Positions 1-8,526 of a stretch of DNA of 64,000 nucleotides are shown here, in pieces; the stretch's first letter is position 1; each line of letters begins with the position of its first letter. The stretch is taken from assembly GCA_028284265.1 (NCBI GenBank), contig JANQRZ010000011.1, forward strand, positions 62,001-126,000, in the 5' to 3' direction. A model generated the notes under the pieces. That model did not search any database. It worked only from the letters and a program-made list of their open reading frames with translations, and was not told the origin of the DNA. A program made the position numbers and the translations under genes. This stretch comes from Rhodothermales bacterium (GTDB lineage Bacteria; Bacteroidota; Rhodothermia; Rhodothermales; JANQRZ01).

Positions 1-3
1 AGT

Positions 4-906
4 TCATCGGGAGGAGTAGGCGTCGGCGATGGTGGTGGCGATAAGGTAGCGCACGACGGCGTTACGGAGGGCGGGCGGAGCCAGCGGGATCAAACGCCGC
101 AGCGCCGACGCCAGACCGGGGCGCAGCAACCACCGGACGGGCGATACGACGAAGTCGAGGTTGGCTTCCGACGCCATCGCTGGATGCTTTTCGAGGAGAA
201 GTGGCAGGTTGTTGCGTCCGAACTCGCGCAGCTTCCGCAGTCGATCGTCGAGCGTACCGTGGGCGTAGTGATGTACGATGGCTCGGTCGGCATAGACCAG
301 CCCGCCCGGCGCATAGCGGTGGAGCCGAATGGCGAGGTCGATGTCTTCGCCGTAGGTGAACCGCTCGTCCAGCCCCCCGACAGCCCGCATCGCCTCGACT
401 TTGACCGAGGTATAGCCGATGATAAAATACTTGAAGTGGATAGGGGTACCCGCCTGCCTTGATAGAGTCTCGCGCCGGGCACCTAGGTAGCGATGGTACG
501 GATCGGCAGAGTCCAACCCTTCGAGCACCGGATGGGAGATGGCACCAATCAAACTGGCGTCTCGATGCAGTAGCGCATGCTGCCGGACGAAGTCGGACGC
601 TGGACGCATATCGCCGTCGAGAAACAGCAGCACCTCACCCGTCGCCTCGGCGATGCCCGTGTTGCGCGCCGCCGCCCGGCCTCGGTTGGTGCCGTGACTG
701 AGGATGCGAACAGCGTCGTACCCGGCGGTCAAGTCGCGGAGCACATCGCCCGTCGCGTCCGTCGAGCCGTCATCTACCAGCAGAACCTCAGCGGGGTGGT
801 CCTGACCGAGCAGCGCAGGCAGTGTCGTCGGCAGCGTGTCGGCTTGGTTGTAGATCGGGACGATGACCGAGACGCTCGGCAGGTCGTCGGTGTCTCGGGC
901 CGCCAC
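4..906 (-). CDS. Family 2 glycosyltransferase
   Basis: A 300-residue cytosolic GT-A fold glycosyltransferase that would transfer a sugar from a nucleotide donor to an unknown acceptor, probably a surface glycan. The family signature is complete: VSVIVPIYN near residue 12, DDGSTD at 45-50, the NRGRAAARN helix near 74-82 and a metal-binding LDGDM at 96-100. There is no membrane segment strong enough to call it processive. The start codon is GTG, two bases after the TAG stop of the M24 peptidase, so it is the last gene of a run with guaB and that peptidase. The stop lies 4 bases inside the window, so the gene is complete. Substrate cannot be told from sequence. Confidence 0.88.
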   Translation of the reverse strand: MAARDTDDLPSVSVIVPIYNQADTLPTTLPALLGQDHPAEVLLVDDGSTDATGDVLRDLTAGYDAVRILSHGTNRGRAAARNTGIAEATGEVLLFLDGDMRPASDFVRQHALLHRDASLIGAISHPVLEGLDSADPYHRYLGARRETLSRQAGTPIHFKYFIIGYTSVKVEAMRAVGGLDERFTYGEDIDLAIRLHRYAPGGLVYADRAIVHHYAHGTLDDRLRKLREFGRNNLPLLLEKHPAMASEANLDFVVSPVRWLLRPGLASALRRLIPLAPPALRNAVVRYLIATTIADAYSSR

Positions 907-908
907 AG

Positions 909-1975
909 CTACAGAACGAGAAGCGACTTCGTCGTGCGCGTCAGCACCTCCGGCCCGTCTTCCCGCGCCACCACGATGTCTTCGATGCGGATACCGAACC
1001 GCTCAGGCAGATAGACGCCCGGCTCAACCGTGATGGCGGCATTCACCGGCAGCATATCATCGATGTGGTACGACAGGCGCGGCCACTCGTGGACCTGCAA
1101 CCCGACCCCATGACCGAGACCGTGCGAGAAGTAGTCACCCAGTCCGGCGTCTTTGATGATCTCGCGCGCCACACCGTCCACCGCCTTGCCCGATGCTCCG
1201 GCATGGATGGCTTCGATAGCGCGCTCTTGCGCTTCCAGCACGACGCCGTAGGCTTTCCGCGCTTCGTCGTCCGGCTCGCCGACCACCACCGTCCGCGTCA
1301 TGTCCGAGGCGTAGCCGTCGAGCACACAGCCCATGTCGATCACGATGAGGTCGCCGGAGCGAAACGTGCGGCTCGACGCCCGTGCGTGCGGTAGCGCCCC
1401 GTTTGGGCCGGAACCGACAATCGGCTCGAAGGCCATCGCCGACGCACCGCGTTTGAGGTGCTGGTATACGATCTCAGCCGCGAGGTCTTGCTCACTCAGT
1501 CCCGGCTTGATGAACGGCAAGATGGTATCGAACACCTCCTCCGTCACCGCCTGCGCCCGACGAATCGCCTCGATCTCATCTTCCGTCTTCGACGCGATGG
1601 CTTCACGAAGCAGACCCGAGACCGGCTCAAAGGCCATCTCAGGAAAGCGCTCCTGCCAGTCGTTCCACTGGGCGACGGTCACATGGTCGCCCTGTACAAG
1701 CACCGTCGCTGAATCACCGAACAAGCCCTCGCGCTCGATGTGCTCGACGAGGTTGTAGCCCGGCACATGAATCTCTGCGCCCGTGACTTCGGCGGCAGCT
1801 TGTGTCGTGTAACGCCCGTCGGTGAGAAAGTGCGCCGCGTCTGGGGTGACGACGAGGAGTGCGTTGGAGCCGGAGAAACCGACGACCCACCGGATGTCTG
1901 GCAGAAACGTCAGCAGCGCGGCATCAGCCCCGTGCTCGGCAGTGAGGCGACGGATCGTGGCGAGGCGGTCGGACA

Positions 1976-1976
<1 letters not shown>
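909..1976 (-). CDS. M24B Xaa-Pro aminopeptidase/dipeptidase
   Basis: A 355-residue metallopeptidase of the PepP/PepQ (M24B) family, which removes or splits residues next to proline in the cytosol. Residues 1 to about 125 form the creatinase-like N-domain and about 130-350 the pita-bread catalytic domain. The dinuclear metal ligands are visible in order: IDMGCVLDGYASDMT (two Asp), GLGHGVGLQVHE (His), TVEPGVY (Glu) and GIRIEDIV (Glu). The ATG overlaps the guaB stop by one base (TGATG), which indicates translational coupling. The length fits a bacterial dipeptidase/aminopeptidase P-like enzyme; which of the two activities it has cannot be decided here. Confidence 0.92.
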
Positions 1977-3454
<1,478 letters not shown>

Positions 3455-4309
3455 TTAGAATACCAGAGGCTTGAGCTTCACCGAACGGCGAAGCCGGTTG
3501 ATCTCGTGGGGCTTCAGCCGCCGCCACTGCCCCCGCTTCAGCTTGCCGAGTTCCAACCCGGCATACTGCACACGGTCGAGCCGGTGGACCTCGTAGCCGA
3601 GGGCTTCGAACATGCGGCGAATCTGGCGGTTGCGTCCCTCGTGCAAGGCGAGGCCGACCTCGCGGGGATCGTCGGAGACGTACTCGGCACGGTCGGCTTT
3701 GGCGAGGCCGTCATCTAGCTCGATCCCTTTGCGGAGGCTGTCGAGGTCGTGCGGCTTGACAGGCGCGGAGGCGCGGACAAGATACAGCTTCTCGATGGCG
3801 TAGCTCGGGTGCATGAGCCGGTGCGTGAGGTCGCCGTCGTTGGTGAGCAGCAGCAGCCCGGTCGTGTCACGGTCGAGCCGTCCGACCGGCACCACGCCGC
3901 GCTCGCGGGCGTCGTGGTCGAGGAGGTCCATCACGATCTGTCGGTCGCGGTCGTCGTCGACCGTCGTGATGGTGTTCTTCGGCTTGTTGAGCAGGACGTA
4001 GTCGAACGCTTGCTGCTGGATGATCTGCCCCTCGACCTCCACGCGGTCGCTCGGCTCGATCTTCGTCCCGAGTTCGGTGACGACGACCCCACCCACGCGA
4101 ACCTTCCCGGCGGCGATCAACTCGTCGGCTTTGCGGCGCGAGGTGATCCCGGCCTGGGCGATGAAGCGGTTGAGCCGGACGGGCGCGTTCGGATCGGGCG
4201 CAGGCTGAGGCGAGGCATCGGCGCGCTGCTTGCGCTCGGCGATCTTGCGGCGACGGGTCGAGTCGGCCCCTCCCCTACTCTTCGGCTTGTTCGATCTCTG
4301 GTTCGCCAT
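3455..4309 (-). CDS. 23S rRNA pseudouridine synthase, RsuA/RluB family
   Basis: Converts a specific rRNA uridine to pseudouridine. The 284-residue form starts at the ATG at 4309 (MANQRSNK); reading further upstream only adds sequence antisense-like to scpB codons. A basic, Lys/Arg-rich N-tail is followed by an S4 RNA-binding domain (VRLNRFIAQAGITSRRKADE) and the catalytic domain with the GRLDRDTTGLLLLTNDG motif carrying the catalytic Asp. The start overlaps the end of scpB by 35 bases, as is common for the scpA-scpB-rluB order seen in many bacteria. RluB is the likeliest member but RsuA/RluE/RluF specificity cannot be fixed from sequence. Confidence 0.92.
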   Translation of the reverse strand: MANQRSNKPKSRGGADSTRRRKIAERKQRADASPQPAPDPNAPVRLNRFIAQAGITSRRKADELIAAGKVRVGGVVVTELGTKIEPSDRVEVEGQIIQQQAFDYVLLNKPKNTITTVDDDRDRQIVMDLLDHDARERGVVPVGRLDRDTTGLLLLTNDGDLTHRLMHPSYAIEKLYLVRASAPVKPHDLDSLRKGIELDDGLAKADRAEYVSDDPREVGLALHEGRNRQIRRMFEALGYEVHRLDRVQYAGLELGKLKRGQWRRLKPHEINRLRRSVKLKPLVF

Positions 4310-4907
4310 CGGGCGCAGACTCAAGGTTGATGAGTAGCTCAGTACGCTCGGACACGAAGGCAGGATCGTTAAGAAGCTGCTCGATTTCTCGCGGGCGTGG
4401 CAACTCGTCGAGCGCGTTGAGGCCGAACTGTTCGAGGAAAAAGTCGGTTGTCCCGTAGAGCAGAGGCCGCCCGACAGCCTCGGCCCGGCCTGCGATCTCG
4501 ACGAACTTCTTGTCGAGCAGCTTCTTGAGCGCATAGTCCGCATCGACCCCGCGCACGAAGTCGATCTCGGGCTTGGTGACGGGCTGCTTGTAGGCGATCA
4601 CGGCGAGCGTCTCCATCAGCGACCGCGTCAGCCGCCGCTCGGCCTCCTCCGCCACGAACGCCTGTACAAACGGTGCGACTTCCCGAATCGTCGCCATCCG
4701 AAAGCCACCGGCCCACCGCTCGATCCGCATGGCCCGACCGGTCTGCTGGTACGCGAGGTTCAGCACATCGACCGCTTCTTCAATAGCGACCTCGTCCACC
4801 TCCTCATTTCCGGTGACGGATCGGTAGACATCGGCCACGGCGCGCGCCGACACCGGCACGTCGGCGGCAAACACGAGAGCTTCGACTACACGTTCGAGCG
4901 TTTCCAT
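4275..4907 (-). CDS. scpB: Segregation and condensation protein B
   Basis: Kleisin-associated winged-helix subunit of the SMC-ScpA-ScpB chromosome condensin. The 210-residue product starts METLERVVEALVFAADVPVS at the ATG at 4907. The open frame continues upstream, but that part encodes the inverted repeat at 4933-5028 and gives a non-homologous leader. Two winged-helix domains are visible; the second contains the family motif METLAVIAYKQPVTKPEID, then GRPLLYGTT..FLEQFGL. The acidic C-tail overlaps the pseudouridine synthase start. scpA lies directly upstream across a 139-base spacer. Confidence 0.95.
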   Translation of the reverse strand: METLERVVEALVFAADVPVSARAVADVYRSVTGNEEVDEVAIEEAVDVLNLAYQQTGRAMRIERWAGGFRMATIREVAPFVQAFVAEEAERRLTRSLMETLAVIAYKQPVTKPEIDFVRGVDADYALKKLLDKKFVEIAGRAEAVGRPLLYGTTDFFLEQFGLNALDELPRPREIEQLLNDPAFVSERTELLINLESAPDGEPEIEQAEE

Positions 4908-4932
4908 TCGGTAAGCTACGCCGATTTTATTC

Positions 4933-5028
4933 GTCATCCCGAGCGCAGCCGAGGGATCTTTGATGAGGTGCCGGAGGGATCTTTGATGAGGTGCCGGTAG
5001 AGATCCCTCGACTTCGCTCGGGATGACA
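4933..5028. repeat. Inverted-repeat element between scpA and scpB, with internal 23-base duplication
   Basis: The left arm at 4933-4959 and the right arm at 5001-5028 are complementary at all but about two positions (core GTCATCCCGAGCG and its complement). Between and overlapping them a 23-base unit, GAGGGATCTTTGATGAGGTG plus CCG, is repeated exactly at 4951-4973 and 4974-4996. A diverged second copy lies at 37541-37628. It can fold into a long hairpin in the scpA-scpB transcript. It fills the spacer and would read as a false N-terminal extension of ScpB (IPSEVEGS). Confidence 0.85.
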
Positions 5029-5046
5029 CATTCTAGGTTGGCTGCT

Positions 5047-5811
5047 TCACTCCAAATGTCGGGCGCTCTGCACGGCAGCTTCGAGTGAGTCGTGAACGAC
5101 AGGCCGCTCGCCGGGCGCGAGCCAGAAGTCTTCGTCGGCGATCCCATCCACGATCCGCAGCGCGTGCCGCTGGACGAGTTCGAGGATCGCGAGGAAGGTC
5201 GTGATGATGAACGGCTTCGACCGCCGGGCAACGAGCGCGGTGAACGCCGTCCGACCGTTACGGATACGGTCGAGCACGTACTCCTGCTGCTCCTCCATCG
5301 TGTACTCGTAGCGCTGGACCGGGTGGATGAACGCCTCGTCGGGAGCCTGCGCGAGCACGCGCTTGAGGACGGAGATGAGGTCGAAAACCGACACGCGGTA
5401 GCTCGGCTCGGCCGCCTCGAAATGTACCTGCAAGTCGGCAGCGGCCCCGCGGACGAACTGCTCGCCCCGCTCCTCGAACCGATGCCCTAGATGGCCCGCG
5501 GCCTCTTTGTACCGCATGTATTCGAGCAGGCGCTGGACGAGTTCGGCGCGCGGGTCGATGGGTTCGCCCTCCTCATCGAGATCGGGTCGGGGCAGCAGCA
5601 TCTTGGCTTTGATCCCGATCAGGATCGCGGCCATGTAGATGAAGTCGCCGACACCGTCGAGGTCGATCTCTTCGAGGACGCGGACGTAGGCGAGGTACTC
5701 GTCGGTGATGCGGGCGACGGGGATGTCGTGGATGTCCAGCTCATCGCGGCGGATGAAGAACAGGAGCAAGTCGAGCGGCCCCTCGAAGTTCTGAAGCTGG
5801 ACACGATACAT
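5047..5811 (-). CDS. scpA: Segregation and condensation protein A
   Basis: Kleisin subunit that bridges the SMC ATPase heads and recruits ScpB. The 254-residue protein has the diagnostic N-terminal segment FEGPLDLLLFFIRRDELDIHDIPVA in its first 35 residues (quoted in part: FEGPLDLLLFFI), followed by YMAAILIGIKAKMLLP. A C-terminal winged-helix half contains FLAILELVQRHALRI. It starts at the ATG at 5811 immediately beside the epimerase stop at 5812, so the two are likely co-transcribed. No smc gene is in the window. Confidence 0.94.
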   Translation of the reverse strand: MYRVQLQNFEGPLDLLLFFIRRDELDIHDIPVARITDEYLAYVRVLEEIDLDGVGDFIYMAAILIGIKAKMLLPRPDLDEEGEPIDPRAELVQRLLEYMRYKEAAGHLGHRFEERGEQFVRGAAADLQVHFEAAEPSYRVSVFDLISVLKRVLAQAPDEAFIHPVQRYEYTMEEQQEYVLDRIRNGRTAFTALVARRSKPFIITTFLAILELVQRHALRIVDGIADEDFWLAPGERPVVHDSLEAAVQSARHLE

Positions 5812-6765
5812 CTATGCCGCCGCCTCCCGCTCGCGCTTCTCGCGGAACCAATCGACGGTGCGACTGAGTCCAGTCTCTAGCTCCACCTGCGGCTCCCAAC
5901 CGAGGATCGCGCGGGCGTGCGACACGTCGAGGACGCTGCGTTGCTGCTCACCGGGCTTGGCCTCGGCGTGCTGTTCCTCGGCGTGGCTGCCCGTCAGTTC
6001 GTTGAGCACCCGGAACAGCGTGTTGACGCTCGTTTCGCGCCCGGTGCCGACGTTGAATACGTCGGAGGTGTCGTGGTCGAGACCCGCGAGGACGGCGCGG
6101 ACGACATCACCGACATAGACGTAGTCGCGCGTCTGCTCGCCGTGGCCGTAGATCACGGGCTGCTTTCGGTCGAGGAGCCGCTCGGCGAAGATGGCGACGA
6201 CCCCAGCCTCGCCGTGGGGATTCTGGCGCGGGCCGTAGACATTCCCGAACCGCATCGCGGCGTAGCGGATGCCGTAGCTCTGCTCATAGAAGTAGAGGTA
6301 CTTCTCGGTGACGAGCTTGGTGATGCCGTAGGGCGAGAGCGGGCGCTGCGGGTGCTCCTCGGGCTGTGGCCCCCCGTCGTTCACCGCCGGGTCTGGGTCT
6401 CCGTAGATCGCCCCGCCCGTCGAGGCAAAGACGACCTTCTTCAACCCTGCCTCACGCCCGGCCTCCATCAGGTTCAGGAAGCCGACTACATTCACGTCGG
6501 CGTCGAAGCGCGGGTCGGCGACGGAGCGGCGGACGTCCATCTGGGCCGCGAGGTGGACGAGCGCGTCGAACTTCTCGCTGCGCATCAGGTCGGCAGCTTC
6601 GTCCGAGCGGATGTCGAGTTCGTGGAAGGTCGCGCTGTCGGGCACGTTCTCGCGGCGACCGCCGGAGAGGTCGTCCATGACGTGAACGTCGTAGCCGCGG
6701 GCGACGAGCGCGTCGGCGACGTGGGAACCGATGAATCCGGCAGCGCCGGTGACGAGGAACTTCAT
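5812..6765 (-). CDS. NAD-dependent sugar-nucleotide epimerase (GalE-like)
   Basis: Extended short-chain dehydrogenase acting on nucleotide sugars, most like UDP-glucose 4-epimerase. I start it at the ATG at 6765 (MKFLVTGAAGFIGSH), which places the Rossmann GxxGxxG motif at residues 7-13; an upstream ATG at 6828 would add a 21-residue leader that overlaps the preceding gene. Catalytic elements are in order: HLAAQMDVRRSV, the Ser/Thr region VVFASTGGAIYGD, and the YGITK Tyr-Lys pair. GNVYGPRQ and a C-terminal substrate domain follow. The product of about 317 residues is normal for the family. Substrate (glucose, glucuronate or GlcNAc derivative) is not resolvable. Confidence 0.9.
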   Translation of the reverse strand: MKFLVTGAAGFIGSHVADALVARGYDVHVMDDLSGGRRENVPDSATFHELDIRSDEAADLMRSEKFDALVHLAAQMDVRRSVADPRFDADVNVVGFLNLMEAGREAGLKKVVFASTGGAIYGDPDPAVNDGGPQPEEHPQRPLSPYGITKLVTEKYLYFYEQSYGIRYAAMRFGNVYGPRQNPHGEAGVVAIFAERLLDRKQPVIYGHGEQTRDYVYVGDVVRAVLAGLDHDTSDVFNVGTGRETSVNTLFRVLNELTGSHAEEQHAEAKPGEQQRSVLDVSHARAILGWEPQVELETGLSRTVDWFREKREREAAA

Positions 6766-6805
6766 GGGTTGAGTCGGGATGTCGAGGGGCAGGAGTCTAG
6801 GGCTT

Positions 6806-7198
6806 TCAATCGATGTATACGTAGGCATCTGTAACTACGTCAACGTTGTCAAAACTAACCACCAGCATTCGGTCTCTGCTAAGTGTGTAAAACGCACTCC
6901 ATGATTCTATCTCATATGCTAAGTCATCCGGCTCTCCCAGAAGGGCGACTATCTCATTTTTTGTCATTCCCCCAAGCTGATAGCGATCTAGCAGGTCGTT
7001 TACCATACCTAGCCGTGCCGTTGATTCAGATAGAACAGAGATGGTTGAATCAGCCATCCATACATCGGCGTCAAACTCTTGTTGCGGGATACGGGTCATG
7101 CAGGCATGGATGACGAACGGCATAGCTATGATTAGAATGGGCCCGAATGCGCACCCCACACCAAAAGTCGAAAGACCGAGAGCATCCCTGATGGTCAT
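6806..7198 (-). CDS. Small BamE/SmpA-like membrane-anchored protein
   Basis: A 130-residue protein of unknown role. Residues about 8-33 form one hydrophobic segment (GVGCAFGPILIIAMPFVIHA), either an uncleaved anchor or a poor signal peptide. The C-half contains YQLGGMTKNEIVALLGEPDD followed by short strands ending VVSFDNVDVVTDAYVYID. This helix-then-strand pattern with G-M-T/S-x-x-E-V-x-x-L-L-G-x-P is typical of the SmpA/BamE and related small fold; that is inference from the motif. The start overlaps the M16 peptidase stop by 4 bases. Base composition is lower in G+C than its neighbours (one 60-base line counted at 47%), suggesting later arrival or relaxed codon choice. Confidence 0.7.
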   Translation of the reverse strand: MTIRDALGLSTFGVGCAFGPILIIAMPFVIHACMTRIPQQEFDADVWMADSTISVLSESTARLGMVNDLLDRYQLGGMTKNEIVALLGEPDDLAYEIESWSAFYTLSRDRMLVVSFDNVDVVTDAYVYID

Positions 7199-8439
7199 GC
7201 TTCTGGAAGGATAGCCACTGTGGACAGCCGCTCGGGTGCGAAGAGTTCGGCGGCGAGGGCCTGCATCTCGTCGGCGGTGACGGCGTCGATGGCGGCGGTG
7301 ACTTCGTCGAGGGTGAAGTAACGCTCGAAGGTGAGTTCGATCCGTCCGAGGCGCATCATGCGATTGCTCATACTCTCCAGCCCGAGCATCAGCGAGCCTT
7401 TGAGTTGGTTCTTGGCCTGACTCAACGCACGCGGACTGACGGGCTTCGCGGCGAGCTTTTCTAGCTCCCGGACGATCAGCTTGCGCGAGCGCTCGACCTT
7501 CCCGGCGTCGGTGCCCATGTAGACGCCGAAGTCGCCGGTGTCGGAGAACATATTGGCGAAGGAGTAGATGTTGTAGCAGTAGCCGTACTTCTCGCGGATG
7601 TTCTGGCTGAGGCGGCTGCTCATCCCGCCACCGAGGACCGTATTGAGTGTCGTGAGCACGGTCCGGCGGGGATCATCGAGACCAATACTCCGCGCTCCGA
7701 GGACGAGGTGCGCCTGCTGGATCGGCTTTCGGATGAGCGTCTCCTCGGCATCATACCCGTTGGCGGTCGAACGCTGCACCGGCTGTGGGGCGCGCTCTAA
7801 CTCCGCTGTCAGCTTCTCGACCTTGCGGACGACGGCATCGTGCTTGACGTTGCCTGCGATGGCGACGACGAGCCGGTTCGGGGCGTACTTCGTGTCGATG
7901 TAACCGAGAAGTCTGTCTCGCGTGAACGACCGCACCGTCTCGGGCACGCCGAGAACAGGCCGACCGAGCGCGTGGTGCGGATACATCGCCGCCTCGAAGT
8001 GATCGAAGACGTGGTCCTCCGGTGCGTCCTCGTACATCTTCATCTCCTCGACGATGACCTCTTTCTCCTTCTCTACCTCACGCTCTGGCAGCGTCGGGCT
8101 GACGACCAAATCGAGGACGACATCGAGCGCCCGGTCGAGGTGTTCGTCGAGGCCGCGCGCGTAGTAGCAGGTGTACTCTTTCGAGGTGAAGGCATTGAGG
8201 TAGCCGCCGACGGACTCCATCCGCTGCGCGATGTGATGCGAGCGGCGGCGGCGCGTCCCCTTGAACACCATGTGCTCAATGAAGTGGGAGATGCCATTCT
8301 CCTCGGGCGCTTCGTCGCGGCTCCCAGCGGCGAGCCACGCACCAACGGCGACGGAGCGGACAGACGGGATGTGCTCGCTGACGACGCGGACGCCGTTCGG
8401 GAGAGTGGTTTTCTGGAAGCGTGGGGACGAGTCGTTCAT
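7195..8439 (-). CDS. M16 family zinc peptidase
   Basis: Insulinase/processing-peptidase family metalloprotease of about 414 residues, predicted cytosolic because no signal peptide is seen. The inverted zinc motif is present as HFIEHMVFKGT (HxxEH), with the third ligand expected in the ENPDD-equivalent segment KEVIVEEMKMYED about 75 residues later. A C-terminal homologous, catalytically inactive M16 half follows (IREKYGYCYNIYSF, the R/Y pair seen in this family). I prefer the ATG at 8439 over the TTG at 8448. A candidate -10 box TATATTC lies at 8462-8468, just downstream of the pnp terminator hairpin. Confidence 0.92.
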   Translation of the reverse strand: MNDSSPRFQKTTLPNGVRVVSEHIPSVRSVAVGAWLAAGSRDEAPEENGISHFIEHMVFKGTRRRRSHHIAQRMESVGGYLNAFTSKEYTCYYARGLDEHLDRALDVVLDLVVSPTLPEREVEKEKEVIVEEMKMYEDAPEDHVFDHFEAAMYPHHALGRPVLGVPETVRSFTRDRLLGYIDTKYAPNRLVVAIAGNVKHDAVVRKVEKLTAELERAPQPVQRSTANGYDAEETLIRKPIQQAHLVLGARSIGLDDPRRTVLTTLNTVLGGGMSSRLSQNIREKYGYCYNIYSFANMFSDTGDFGVYMGTDAGKVERSRKLIVRELEKLAAKPVSPRALSQAKNQLKGSLMLGLESMSNRMMRLGRIELTFERYFTLDEVTAAIDAVTADEMQALAAELFAPERLSTVAILPEA

Positions 8440-8461
8440 CAAGCGCAATGACGTGGGGCGG

Positions 8462-8468
8462 GAATATA
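8462..8468 (-). promoter_or_regulatory. Candidate -10 box TATATTC of the M16 peptidase gene
   Basis: On the minus strand TATATTC lies 23-29 bases before the ATG at 8439. The same heptamer occurs upstream of rimP (18598-18604) and serC (47342-47348), each time before a first gene of a minus-strand unit. No convincing -35 is visible, so this is a weak call. Confidence 0.35.
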
Positions 8469-8470
8469 AA

Positions 8471-8500
8471 TCACGGGCGGAGCTTGCGCCCCGCCCGTGA
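8471..8500 (-). terminator. Terminator hairpin after pnp
   Basis: TCACGGGCGG at 8471-8480 is a perfect 10-base complement of CCGCCCGTGA at 8491-8500, with a 10-base loop. On the minus strand it is followed by TTTATATT. It lies 26 bases after the pnp stop, so it should end the rimP-pnp transcript. Confidence 0.7.
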
Positions 8501-8526
8501 AGTCTTGGCTGGCGGTGTCGCTGGTA

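Noticed and set aside
4908-5231. N-terminal extension of ScpB containing IPSEVEGS
   Set aside because: This is translation of the inverted-repeat element and of scpA in another frame, not protein sequence.
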